Assembly (NCBI RefSeq): GCF_000012945.1
Contig: NC_007511.1
Span: forward strand, 2,480,001 to 2,544,000
Length of the DNA stretch: 64,000 bases
DNA from: Burkholderia lata
GTDB lineage: Bacteria; Pseudomonadota; Gammaproteobacteria; Burkholderiales; Burkholderiaceae
Direction of reading: 5' to 3'
Shown here: positions 36,227 to 47,305 of the stretch, piece after piece
Layout: every line of letters starts with the position of its first letter
How positions within the stretch are numbered: the stretch's first letter is position 1
Notes under the pieces: generated by a model
What the model was told of the DNA's origin: nothing
Databases searched by the model: none
Seen by the model: the letters and a program-made list of their open reading frames with translations, nothing else
Translations under genes and position numbers: made by a program

Positions 36227-38059
36227 ATGAATCAGGTTGCAGACAAGAATCAAAAGCACAATCGCTTCGTCAAGCTCGCATTCGCCGCCGCAGCCGCCGC
36301 ATCGTTCGGCATGGCGACCGCCTACGCCGCGCCTGCGGCCGGCTGGACGGAAACGCACACCAAGGGTTTCCTGCCGCTCGTGCAGCAGAACGAAGCCGGT
36401 ACCGCCGGCGCGCCGGCCGCGAGCACCGCGGCCGCTGCAGCAGCAGCCATCGAGATGGCGCCGGGCGAGTCGGTGGACATCGTGCTCGGCCTGAACCTGC
36501 GCAACGAGGCGCAACTCGACCAGTATCTGCACGACCTGCACACGCCTGGTTCACCGCACTACCGGCAGTTCCTCACGCCGGCGCAGTTCGCGGCGCAATA
36601 TGCGCCGACCGACCAGCAGGTCGCCTCGGTCGTCGCGCATCTGCGCAAGGAAGGCTTCGTGAACATCGTGGTCGCGCCGAACCGCCTGCTGGTCTCCGCG
36701 TCCGGCACCGCGGCTACCATCAAGTCCGCGTTCCGCACGACGCTCAAGCGCTTCACGCGCAACGGCCGCAGCGTCTACGCAAATACCGACGCCGCGCAAG
36801 TGCCGAACGCGATCGGCGGCGTCGTGGGTTCGGTGCTGGGCCTGCAGAACGTCGAGCTGATGCACACGGGCGCGGGCAGCCAGCCGCAAGGCAACACCAG
36901 CAACCTGACGATTCCGGCCGGCGCATCGGCGGTGCCGCACAACCCGACCGAATTCTCGTCGATCTACGGCGGCGACGGCACGCCGACCGCCTCACAGACC
37001 ACCGTCGGCATCATCTCCGAAGGCGACCTGTCGCAGACGGTGAGCGACCTCAATACGTTCGCCGCAAACAACAGCCTCGGCGCGATCAGCAGCAGCATCG
37101 TGAAGACGGGCCCGTCCGGCAGCTCGTACACCGACACCGACGGCACCGTCGAATGGAACCTCGACAGCCAGTCGATCGTCGGCGCGGCCGGCGGCAGCGT
37201 GAAGCAGGTCGTGTTCTACGTCGCGCCGTCGATGACGCTCACGGCGATTACCGCCGCGTACAATAAGGCCGTGACCGACAACGTCGCGAAGGTGATCAAC
37301 GTGTCGCTCGGCGTGTGCGAATCGTCCGCGAACAGCACCGGCTCGCAGGCAACCGACGACACGATCTTCAAGCAGGCCGTCGCGCAGGGCCAGACCTTCT
37401 CGGTATCCGCCGGCGACCACGGCGCGTACGAATGTGCGAGCGGCACGCCGTCGCGCTCGACCTACACGGTGAGCGAACCGGCAACGTCGCCGTACGTGAT
37501 CGCGGTGGGCGGCACGACGCTGTTCACCAATACGTCGACCAACGCGTACAACAGCGAGATCGTCTGGAACGATCCGAGCTGGCAGCCGGGCACCGTGTGG
37601 TCGACGGGCGGCGGGTACAGCAAGTACGAAGCCGCGCCGTCGTGGCAATCGTCGAGCCTCACGGGATCGACCAAGCGCGCATTGCCTGACGTCGGCTTCG
37701 ACGCCGACCTGCGCACCGGCGCGATTCTCGTCGTGAACGGCCAGACGTCCGACACGCTGTGGGGCTCGGGTTACCTCAACAACGAAGGCGGCACGAGCCT
37801 CGCCGCGCCGATCTTCACGGGGATCTGGGCACGCCTGCAGTCCGCGAACAACAATGCGCTCGGGTTCCCCGCGTCGAGCATCTACAAGTACTTCCCGAGC
37901 AACGCGGCGCTGCTGCACGACGTCACGTCCGGCAACAACGGCAGCGGCACCTACGGCTACAAGGCGAAGGCCGGCTGGGACGCGACGACGGGCTTCGGCA
38001 GCGTGAACATCTCGAAGCTGAACACGTTCATCCAGAGCACATCGGATTTCGCACGCTGA
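36227..38059 (+). CDS. Secreted sedolisin-type peptidase (S53, pro-kumamolisin family)
   Basis: The 610-residue precursor has a signal peptide (ending near TAYAAPAAG), an activation propeptide to about residue 235 (LHDLHTPGSPHYRQFLTPAQF), and a serine-carboxyl peptidase domain. Catalytic residues are E309 and D313 (TVEWNLD), the oxyanion D397 (SAGDHGAYE) and S524 in GGTSLAAP. Calcium ligands are expected at D565 and the GWDATTGFG loop. Such enzymes work at acid pH and clear propeptides by self-cleavage. GGAGGGG lies 8 bases before the ATG. It is a single gene with its own terminator. Confidence 0.95.
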   Translation: MNQVADKNQKHNRFVKLAFAAAAAASFGMATAYAAPAAGWTETHTKGFLPLVQQNEAGTAGAPAASTAAAAAAAIEMAPGESVDIVLGLNLRNEAQLDQYLHDLHTPGSPHYRQFLTPAQFAAQYAPTDQQVASVVAHLRKEGFVNIVVAPNRLLVSASGTAATIKSAFRTTLKRFTRNGRSVYANTDAAQVPNAIGGVVGSVLGLQNVELMHTGAGSQPQGNTSNLTIPAGASAVPHNPTEFSSIYGGDGTPTASQTTVGIISEGDLSQTVSDLNTFAANNSLGAISSSIVKTGPSGSSYTDTDGTVEWNLDSQSIVGAAGGSVKQVVFYVAPSMTLTAITAAYNKAVTDNVAKVINVSLGVCESSANSTGSQATDDTIFKQAVAQGQTFSVSAGDHGAYECASGTPSRSTYTVSEPATSPYVIAVGGTTLFTNTSTNAYNSEIVWNDPSWQPGTVWSTGGGYSKYEAAPSWQSSSLTGSTKRALPDVGFDADLRTGAILVVNGQTSDTLWGSGYLNNEGGTSLAAPIFTGIWARLQSANNNALGFPASSIYKYFPSNAALLHDVTSGNNGSGTYGYKAKAGWDATTGFGSVNISKLNTFIQSTSDFAR

Positions 38060-38134
38060 TGGATCGATGACCGCCGCGGTTCCACATGCGCACCGCAGCG
38101 CATGCAGGGAACCGGACGTGATCGTTTGAACAAC

Positions 38135-38167
38135 CCGCGACGGCCGCAAAGCCTTCGCGGTTTTTTT
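38135..38167 (+). terminator. Intrinsic terminator of the sedolisin gene
   Basis: The arm CCGCGACGGC (38135-38144) pairs with GCCTTCGCGG (38151-38160) with one mismatch around a 6-base loop. Seven T residues follow at 38161-38167. Confidence 0.88.
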
Positions 38168-38510
38168 GCGTTCCGCTTACTCTCGCGGAACAGCTTCCGG
38201 CGCGACGCCCCCTCTCCGACCTTGCAATCGTTGCGCAAGCAACTTTCATGTTCATTACCCGGGCAGTGCCAGCCCGCTTACGGACTGCAAGGTACACACA
38301 CTGTTACACAACACCCGGACAACCTCCGCGCGTGTCGCGCGTTTAACTGGATATATCGATTCGTCGCGGGACAATCACCATGCGAACACGACCTTGCCGC
38401 CTGCCCCGGCCGATGCCCCCGGAACAGGCGTGGACGGTCGCGGCACAGTGCTCAAGCCGATCGCGCGGCCCGCGTGCCTGCCAACGCCGACACAACACCG
38501 AACGAACAAC
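38168..38510. other. Intergenic region, about 340 bp
   Basis: This stretch separates the sedolisin terminator from the DUF3300 lipoprotein gene. It should hold the lipoprotein promoter but no near-consensus boxes stand out, and no RNA gene or repeat is evident. Confidence 0.5.
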
Positions 38511-40172
38511 ATGAACAACACACGTGCACACCGCCCCGTCAGGACGCTGATCGCGTCGTCCCTCATCGTGTCGCTGCTCGGCCTCTCGGCCTGCAACAAG
38601 AACGGCGACAGCAGCACCGCTGCTCCGGCCAGCGACGCGAGCGCGGCCGCGGCGGCCCAGCCCGCATCGACGCCCGTCGCCTACACGCCGCCGACTGCCG
38701 ACCAGCTCTACCAGATGGTCGCGCCGATCGCACTGTTCCCCGACAAACTCGTCGCGCTGGTGCTTGCGGGTGCAACCTACCCGGACCAGGTCACGGCCGC
38801 CAACAACTGGGTCATGCAGAATCCGTCGTTGAAGGGACAGGCACTTACAACCGCCGCCGACACGCAGCCGTGGGACCCGTCCGTCAAGGCTTTGACCGCG
38901 TTCCCCGCGGTGCTGTCGCAGATGGCGTCGAATCCGGCCTGGACCACCTCGCTCGGCCAGGCTTACTACAACGACCCCACCGACGTGATGAACGCGATCC
39001 AGGTGATGCGTCAGCGCGCGCAGACGTCCGGCCATCTCCGCTCGGGCGGCCAGATGCGGGTCACGCAGGTCGAGCAGGCCGCACCGACCGGTTACACGCC
39101 GGCCACCGATGCGCCCGTGGTCTACGCCGGGCCGGCGATCGTGCCGCCGCCTGCGCAGGCCATCGAGATCGAGTCCGCACAGCCCGACGTCGTCTATGTC
39201 CCGTCCTACAACCCGACGGTCGTCTACGGCGAGCCGGTTTCGTCCTATCCCGGCTACGTGTATCGACCGCCTTCATACAGCACGGGTGAGGTGGTTGCCG
39301 CCGGCGTGATCACGTTCGGCGTCGGCATCGCCGTCGGCGCCGCGATCTTCGGGCACCACGACTGGGGCTGGCATGCCTGGGGCATGAACTGGGGCGCGCC
39401 GCGTCCGGAAGGCCCCGGCTGGCACGGCGGCTGGCAGCGCCCGGCCGTGGTGTACAACCACACCACGTACGTGTCGAAGTCGACCACCGTGATCAACAAC
39501 ATCACCAACATTCGCAATACGCGGATCACGAACAACTACGGCGGCAACGTCACCAACAACACGACGAACACGACGGTCGAACGCAACGCGATGCAGCCGG
39601 GCGCGCAGCCGATGCGCGGGCAGGCCATGGAGCAACGCCCGGGCGCCGTGCCGATGACGATGCCGCACTTCGGCGCGAACGACACACGCCCTGGCGCACG
39701 GCCGTCGCCCGACGCATTCGCGCAGAACCGGGCGAACGAACCGCATGCCGAAGCACCTGCGCAGCATGCACCCGGCGCGATGCGCGACGAGCGGCAGCAG
39801 GCCATGCAGCAGGAGCACGCCGCGCAAGAAAATCGCGCGGCCGCGCAGCAGCAGCAATTGCAGCAACAACAGCGCAACGAGGCTCAGCAGCAACGCGAAG
39901 CGATGCAACAGCACAACGCGGCACAGCAGCAGCAACGCGAGGAACTGCAGCAACGCAATGCGGCACAGCAACAGCAGCGCGAAGAAATGCAGCAACGCAA
40001 CGAGGCTCAGCAGCAACAACGCAAGGAAACGTCGCCGCGCAACGAGGCACAACCGCAGGAGCACGCGGCCCCGCAGCCGCGGCAACCGGCCCCCGAGCAC
40101 GCGGCCGCGCCGCATCCGCACCCTGCGGAGTCGCATCCGCCGCACGACGAGCACGAGCACCGCACCGAGTGA
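38511..40172 (+). CDS. DUF3300 lipoprotein with Gln-rich C-terminal repeats
   Basis: The 553-residue envelope lipoprotein has the lipobox LSAC (about residues 24-27) and then a DUF3300 domain from about residue 60 to 280 (YQMVAPIALFPDKLVALVLAGATYP, PDVVYVPSYNPTVVYG). A His/Trp/Gly-rich part, an Asn/Thr-rich run (NNITNIRNTRITNNYGG) and a Gln/Glu/Arg-rich tail (about 425-520) with 14-residue repeats follow, and it ends in His/Pro-rich residues. DUF3300 has no known activity. The ATG at 38511 is chosen because it gives a proper lipoprotein signal. Confidence 0.88.
   Translation: MNNTRAHRPVRTLIASSLIVSLLGLSACNKNGDSSTAAPASDASAAAAAQPASTPVAYTPPTADQLYQMVAPIALFPDKLVALVLAGATYPDQVTAANNWVMQNPSLKGQALTTAADTQPWDPSVKALTAFPAVLSQMASNPAWTTSLGQAYYNDPTDVMNAIQVMRQRAQTSGHLRSGGQMRVTQVEQAAPTGYTPATDAPVVYAGPAIVPPPAQAIEIESAQPDVVYVPSYNPTVVYGEPVSSYPGYVYRPPSYSTGEVVAAGVITFGVGIAVGAAIFGHHDWGWHAWGMNWGAPRPEGPGWHGGWQRPAVVYNHTTYVSKSTTVINNITNIRNTRITNNYGGNVTNNTTNTTVERNAMQPGAQPMRGQAMEQRPGAVPMTMPHFGANDTRPGARPSPDAFAQNRANEPHAEAPAQHAPGAMRDERQQAMQQEHAAQENRAAAQQQQLQQQQRNEAQQQREAMQQHNAAQQQQREELQQRNAAQQQQREEMQQRNEAQQQQRKETSPRNEAQPQEHAAPQPRQPAPEHAAAPHPHPAESHPPHDEHEHRTE
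39870..40034 (+). repeat. Four tandem 39-42 bp repeats inside the DUF3300 gene
   Basis: Units begin at 39870 (39 bp), 39909, 39951 and 39993 (42 bp each). They encode variants of QRNAAQQQQREEMQ. The copies differ mostly at synonymous positions. Length changes would stay in frame, so copy number can vary between strains without breaking the gene. Confidence 0.85.
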
Positions 40173-40308
40173 AACGCCCCCCGTCACGGCAGCGCGGCAT
40201 TCGCGCTGCCGGCCGGCGCAACCAGCGTCTCGCTACCATGCGGAACCCGCGCGCCCCAACACCGCGCGCCGCCGTTTTCCGCAATACCGCGCGGCCATGC
40301 CGCGCAAC

Positions 40309-40959
40309 CTACTCGGCCCAGTTCCGGACGTAGTCCGGCACCGGCAAGTCGCCGTCGGCATGAACCGGTGCGCCGCGCGTCATCTTCAACGGCAGGATCC
40401 CCGTCCAGACAGCGAGCGCAAGATCTTCTTCCTTGTCGGACGGCATTGAATCGCTGACTTTTACAGCGGCTTCCGCAAGGGCAATCCGCAGCACGCTGGT
40501 CGCATTGAGTTCCTTCTCGTTGCCGGGCCGCGCGTCATGCTGGCGACCGGGTGCGATCTTGTCCATCAATGCATCCAGGGCCACCAGCTTGTCCGCACTG
40601 CCCTCCACCATCTCGAACCGCCCGTAGATCACTGCGGATCGATAATTCATCGAATGGTTGAAGGCCGACCTGGCCAACACGAGACCGTCCAGCAACGTAA
40701 TCGCGACGGAGGCCTGTGCACCCGCCGACAGCGCCTTGATCATCCGGCTGCCGTTGGACCCGTGAATATAGAGGTCATCGCCCCGTCTCCAGTGCGCGGT
40801 CGGGATGCAGTGCGTGTCCTCGCCTGCACCGAACGCGATGTGGCAGACGTAGGCCTCGTCCACGATGCGATGAAGCCTCTCGCGATCGTGGTTTGCCAGT
40901 TCCGGCAGTCGGCGAATGGTGGTGCGGGGTGTGGGAGAGATGACGGTCTGGTCTTTCAT
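40309..40959 (-). CDS. Pyridoxamine 5'-phosphate oxidase-like FMN-binding protein
   Basis: The 216-residue cytoplasmic protein has the split-barrel flavin-binding fold: VDEAYVCHIAFGAGEDTHCIPTAHWRRGDDLYIHGSNGSRMIKAL and SAVIYGRFEMV. It belongs to the 'flavin-nucleotide-binding/PPOX-like' group related to nitroimidazole resistance proteins, not to true PdxH. It is divergent from a MocR-type regulator that itself needs PLP, so it is a likely target of that regulator. The substrate is unknown. Confidence 0.88.
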   Translation of the reverse strand: MKDQTVISPTPRTTIRRLPELANHDRERLHRIVDEAYVCHIAFGAGEDTHCIPTAHWRRGDDLYIHGSNGSRMIKALSAGAQASVAITLLDGLVLARSAFNHSMNYRSAVIYGRFEMVEGSADKLVALDALMDKIAPGRQHDARPGNEKELNATSVLRIALAEAAVKVSDSMPSDKEEDLALAVWTGILPLKMTRGAPVHADGDLPVPDYVRNWAE

Positions 40960-41278
40960 GTTTCGTTTTCCTGTTCGCGCGACCTTGCGCGCATCGGGCT
41001 GCTCGCGTTCCGGTAAGACTCGGGCACTCGCTCGAAATATATTTGCACTCCGAATCTAATCTAATCGAATCGGAGAAGTGCGACTTCCACGCCTGAGCGC
41101 CCGATCGATCAACCCATCGACAGTCGCTTGCCAAATCGATCAAAATACGCGCGTGCCGCTATCCGTGACGATCGCCGGGAATGCCCGCGCACCGGCCGGC
41201 ACCGCGAGAACGTGAACGATACGATGCGCGTCGAATCTTCAAAAGAACCAGCTCAACGAAAAATTCTGGAACCAGCCC
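40960..41278. promoter_or_regulatory. Divergent regulatory region with pentamer array and dyad
   Basis: CTCCGA (41048-41053) and TCGGAG (41070-41075) form a dyad. Its centre is four tandem pentamers ATCTA ATCTA ATCGA ATCGG (41054-41073). The adjacent GCA and GTGC extend the symmetry imperfectly. The combination of direct repeat within a dyad, between a PPOX-like gene and a MocR regulator, suggests the MocR operator. No standard -35/-10 pair is obvious. Confidence 0.5.
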
Positions 41279-42745
41279 ATGGATCTCGCGCTGCTCATCT
41301 CCTCGCTTTCCAGACAGGACGGCTCGACACGCCACAGCCAGCAGGAAGCCCTCTACCGGAGCCTGCGCAACATGCTGCTGGACGGACACATTCCGCCCGG
41401 CACGCGGCTCGTGTCGACGCGCGTGCTCGCGGCTGAGCTGGGTATCGCGCGCAACTCGGCGGTCTATGCGTACGAGCGCCTTGCCGAGGAAGGTTTCGTG
41501 GCGGCCACGCGCAACGGCACGATCACGTTATGGGACGGATGCGGCCGGCCTGGCGCAGGGCTCGAAAGCGGCCCGGCCCCGGTTCGATTGTCCGAGCGCG
41601 TGCACGGTCTGGAGAACACCGATCCCGAACCCGAACGCATGCTGCCGTTCGTTCCCGGCCTCCCTTCGCTCGATGAATTCCCCGTTGCCCAATGGCGCCG
41701 ATGCATCGAGCGCGCGTGGAGAGTCATCAGGCCCGCTCAACTCGCCTACGGCCCCGTCGAAGGGCTGCCCGAATTGCGGCGTGCCGTGGCCGCCTACATC
41801 CGGGTCTCGCGAGGCGTGCGCTGCGAAACCGGCCAGGTGTTCATTACCGACGGCACGCAAAGCAGCCTCGAACTGTGCGCGCGCATGCTGGCGAATCCCG
41901 GTGAATATGGCTGGCTCGAGAACCCCTGCTACAACGGCGCCCGAACCGCATTCCGCTCGACCGGCCTCGATCTCGTGCCGATCGAGGTCGACCACGAAGG
42001 GATGGCGCCAACCGACGAACAGTGGCGCACCCGGCCGCCCCGGCTGATCTATACGACACCGTCACACCAATACCCGCTCGGCGCGCTGATGAGCCCCCGG
42101 CGGCGCGCGGCACTTGTCGAGCACGCACAGGCGTGCGGCGCGTGGATCATCGAGGACGACTACGACAGCGAGTTCCGCCACGGCGGCCAGCCGCTGCCCG
42201 CGATCCAGGGCCTGCATGCCGACGCACCGGTCTGCTATCTCGGCACCTTCAGCAAGACAATGTTTCCCGCCCTCCGGCTCGGCTTCATGGTGGTTCCGCC
42301 GATTCTGGTCGACCGCTTCACCAGCACGCTGCGCGAACTCGTCCATCGCGGCCACTCGGCCGATCAACTGGCGATGGCCGAATTCATCGACACCGGCCTC
42401 TTTGCGCGACACCTGCGCAGGATGAGGACGCTGTATGCCGAGCGGCGGAGCAGCCTCGAAGCGGCACTCGCCCGCCACCTCGGCACCGTGCTGAGCGTTC
42501 GCGAAAGCCCGGGGGGCATGCATCTGTCGGCAGATCTCGCGCTGCCGCTGCACGATACCGACGTCGCCCGCGCCGCAGCCGCGCATGGCCTGCTGCTTCA
42601 GCCGCTGAGCAGCTATCGGGTCGGCGACGGCCGGCCGTACAACGGCTTCGTGCTGGGATACTCCGGGCTGAACGACGCGACGATCGAGACCGCGACGATG
42701 CAGCTCGCGGCCGTCATCGAGCACCACGGCCGCACGCGTTGCTGA
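41279..42745 (+). CDS. MocR/PdxR-family transcriptional regulator (PLP-dependent)
   Basis: The 488-residue protein has an N-terminal GntR winged helix (residues about 20-85: QEALYRSLRNMLLDGHIPPGTRLVSTRVLAAELGIARNSAV in parts). An aminotransferase-like domain follows with TPSHQYPLGALMS, EDDYDSEFRHGG and the PLP lysine in GTFSKTMFPALRLGFM. Relatives such as PdxR and GabR sense PLP or PLP adducts. It is divergent from an FMN-binding PPOX-like protein, its probable target. It is not a close copy of the MocR at 6865-8388. Confidence 0.9.
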   Translation: MDLALLISSLSRQDGSTRHSQQEALYRSLRNMLLDGHIPPGTRLVSTRVLAAELGIARNSAVYAYERLAEEGFVAATRNGTITLWDGCGRPGAGLESGPAPVRLSERVHGLENTDPEPERMLPFVPGLPSLDEFPVAQWRRCIERAWRVIRPAQLAYGPVEGLPELRRAVAAYIRVSRGVRCETGQVFITDGTQSSLELCARMLANPGEYGWLENPCYNGARTAFRSTGLDLVPIEVDHEGMAPTDEQWRTRPPRLIYTTPSHQYPLGALMSPRRRAALVEHAQACGAWIIEDDYDSEFRHGGQPLPAIQGLHADAPVCYLGTFSKTMFPALRLGFMVVPPILVDRFTSTLRELVHRGHSADQLAMAEFIDTGLFARHLRRMRTLYAERRSSLEAALARHLGTVLSVRESPGGMHLSADLALPLHDTDVARAAAAHGLLLQPLSSYRVGDGRPYNGFVLGYSGLNDATIETATMQLAAVIEHHGRTRC

Positions 42746-42767
42746 ATGGCGCGCGCAGCATCGTCGC

Positions 42768-44318
42768 TCACAGTTGCGATTCGATCGGGAACAGCCCAAG
42801 GAACCAGACTTCCATCCGCCGCGCGGCGGACACTTCCGGTTCGTGATCGAGCACGGTGACCTTGCCGTCCGAATCGGTCTGAATCCACTTGAGCGGCCCT
42901 TTGCCCGCCGGATCGGTCCTTGGCTCGACGCGCCACGCGATTCGATCGAGCCGCGCTTCAAGATCGTTGGCCACCTGCGACGCAATCGCCGGGCTCTCGC
43001 AGTAAACGCCGATCTCCGTATTGAGGTTCAGCGAGCGCGGATCGAGATTCATCGATCCGATGAAAATGCTCTTGTGATCGAACACATAGGTCTTCGCATG
43101 CAGCGACGCACGCGACGACCCGATGATGACCTGCTTCGAAATGCTCTTGTCGCCCGACGGCCGCCGTTCGTAAAGCCGCACGCCGGCGGCCACGAGATCG
43201 CTTCGGTAGTGCCGGTAGCCCGCATGCACGGCCGCCACGTCGGTCGACGCGAGCGAATTGGTCAGCACCGTCACGCGCACGCCGCGCGCCGTGAGCGCGC
43301 GCAGCCGCTCGACGACTTCCTTGCCCGGCACGAAATACGGCGACACGATCAGCAGGTCGTGTTCGGGCTGCAATGCGAGTGCCCGCAACTGCGGCATCAG
43401 GTGCCCATCGCTGTCCTTCGGCGCGTGCGCGATCTTCGACGGATCGTCGTACAGCACCGTCGCATGGCCCCACGACAGTTCCGTGCCCTGCCCATGAACG
43501 ATCCGGTCGAGTCGCTGCCTGGCCTCGAGCACGTACGGATTGTCCTCCATGGCCCTCAGGTAGTCGCGCAACCGTTCGCGCTCGCGGTCCAGCCCGCCAG
43601 GCGCCGCGTCATGCCCGACCAGTGCACTGATCGGGTACGCGTACGGGGAATTCCAGAACGTATCGAATTCGGTCGAGATGTTCTTCACGACCGGGCCGTG
43701 AACGACGACGTCGAGATCGCCGAACTCCAGCATCGACGATGCGCCGAAATACTCGTCGCCGATATTGCGGCCACCAACGATCGCCGCCTGGTTGTCCGCA
43801 ATCATCGCCTTGTTGTGCATGCGCCGATTGACGCGCGAGAACTCGAACACCGTGCCGATCTTCTTGAACCGGCGCGTGGCGACCGGATTGAACAGCCGGA
43901 TCTCGATGTTCGGATGTGAACTGATCTCGAGCAGCTTGCGATCGTCCGCGTTCGTGCCGAGGTCGTCGAGCAGCGCACGGACGCGCACGCCGCGATCGGC
44001 CGCGCGAATGATCGCGTCGGCCAGTTCATGTCCGGTCAGGTCGTCGTGCCAGATGTAGTACTGAAGGTCGAGCGAACGGTCTGCGCGATCGGCCAGCAAC
44101 ACGCGCGCATCCAGCGCGTCGACCGGATCGGTCAGCAGATGAAACGCGTCCTGCCCCGGATGCGTACTGGCCTGCTGCTGGAACGCGACACCCAGCCGCG
44201 TGTTGTCCGTATCGGTGTATGCGTGCGTCTGCGCGCGATCGGCCTGCAGCGGCAGGCTCGCGCATGCAACGAGCGCCAGCAACGAAAGAATCGCACCCCA
44301 CGAACGCAGCATGGTCAT
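42768..44318 (-). CDS. Phospholipase D / cardiolipin synthase-like lipoprotein (ClsC type)
   Basis: The 516-residue protein has a lipoprotein signal (LVAC lipobox, residues 16-19) and two HKD domains. The motifs HNKAMIADNQAAIVGGRN and HAKTYVFDHKSIFIGSMN are intact, so it should be active as a phosphatidyl transferase or phospholipase at the membrane surface. The domain order and the DLQYYIWHDDLTG start of domain one match the ClsC/YmdC group. It converges with the MocR gene 22 bp away. Confidence 0.92.
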   Translation of the reverse strand: MTMLRSWGAILSLLALVACASLPLQADRAQTHAYTDTDNTRLGVAFQQQASTHPGQDAFHLLTDPVDALDARVLLADRADRSLDLQYYIWHDDLTGHELADAIIRAADRGVRVRALLDDLGTNADDRKLLEISSHPNIEIRLFNPVATRRFKKIGTVFEFSRVNRRMHNKAMIADNQAAIVGGRNIGDEYFGASSMLEFGDLDVVVHGPVVKNISTEFDTFWNSPYAYPISALVGHDAAPGGLDRERERLRDYLRAMEDNPYVLEARQRLDRIVHGQGTELSWGHATVLYDDPSKIAHAPKDSDGHLMPQLRALALQPEHDLLIVSPYFVPGKEVVERLRALTARGVRVTVLTNSLASTDVAAVHAGYRHYRSDLVAAGVRLYERRPSGDKSISKQVIIGSSRASLHAKTYVFDHKSIFIGSMNLDPRSLNLNTEIGVYCESPAIASQVANDLEARLDRIAWRVEPRTDPAGKGPLKWIQTDSDGKVTVLDHEPEVSAARRMEVWFLGLFPIESQL

Positions 44319-44520
44319 GATTGCCGTCCCACTCCCGGCCGAAGTCTGTTTATTCTCGCCGCCGAATGGATCGCGGGGGCTGTTTGGTTTGGCTTGCCTT
44401 CGGCCGCAACCGATGTCGCGTGTGGAACGGCCGCGCTACAGCATACCTTCGATTGACTGCAGCGCGGCACCCTCTCGGTACTTTCCTGATCACGACGCTC
44501 GTCACGCGCCCACGCAAAGA

Positions 44521-44554
44521 AAAACCCGCGAGGCATGAAGCCATCGCGGGTTTT
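44521..44554 (-). terminator. Intrinsic terminator downstream of the tRNA
   Basis: On the minus strand AAAACCCGCGA (44544-44554) pairs with TCGCGGGTTTT (44521-44531) around a 12-base loop, and TTTT is followed by TCTTT. It begins 32 bp after the tRNA 3' end. Confidence 0.85.
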
Positions 44555-44585
44555 CGGCATGCTGCGCAATCGCGCGCATGAAATC

Positions 44586-44661
44586 TGGTGGGCCCGGCGG
44601 GGTTCGAACCCGCGACCAATCGATTATGAGTCGACTGCTCTAACCGCTGAGCTACAAGCCC
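44586..44661 (-). tRNA. tRNA with CAU anticodon, most likely tRNA-Ile2 (lysidine)
   Basis: The 76-nt cloverleaf on the minus strand begins GGGCTTGTAGCTCAGCGG and ends CGGGCCCACCA with the CCA encoded. The T arm is GCGGGTTCGAACCCCGC and the anticodon loop is CTCATAA. The anticodon stem-loop and the following TTGGTCGC closely match E. coli ileX/ileY, not elongator tRNA-Met. C4-G69 in the acceptor is also a TilS recognition feature. It should therefore be modified to lysidine and read AUA. Confidence 0.9.
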
Positions 44662-44790
44662 TGATGAGAAGCGAAGCGTGTCACACGCCGCCCCGACGAA
44701 GAAGCCGGGCCGGCATTGTAACAACAAAGGAGACAAACGCCACCAGTATCACGCGGATACCGGTGGCGTTCGCAGGAGAGACGCTTGAAA

Positions 44791-47217
<2,427 letters not shown>

Positions 47218-47263
47218 CGCGATTCTCGCCTCTGCTTAGAAAACAAACCGCTGGAAACCTTAT

Positions 47264-47292
47264 ATTATAGCACGCAGGGGAACCCTCTCTAA
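47264..47292 (-). promoter_or_regulatory. rpoD promoter
   Basis: On the minus strand an extended -10, TGC-TATAAT (hexamer at 47264-47269), lies 17 bp from TTAGAG (47287-47292). It is 47 bp upstream of the rpoD start, in the dnaG-rpoD gap, so rpoD has its own promoter besides operon read-through. Confidence 0.7.
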
Positions 47293-47305
47293 GCTCCCCG
47301 GCCGC

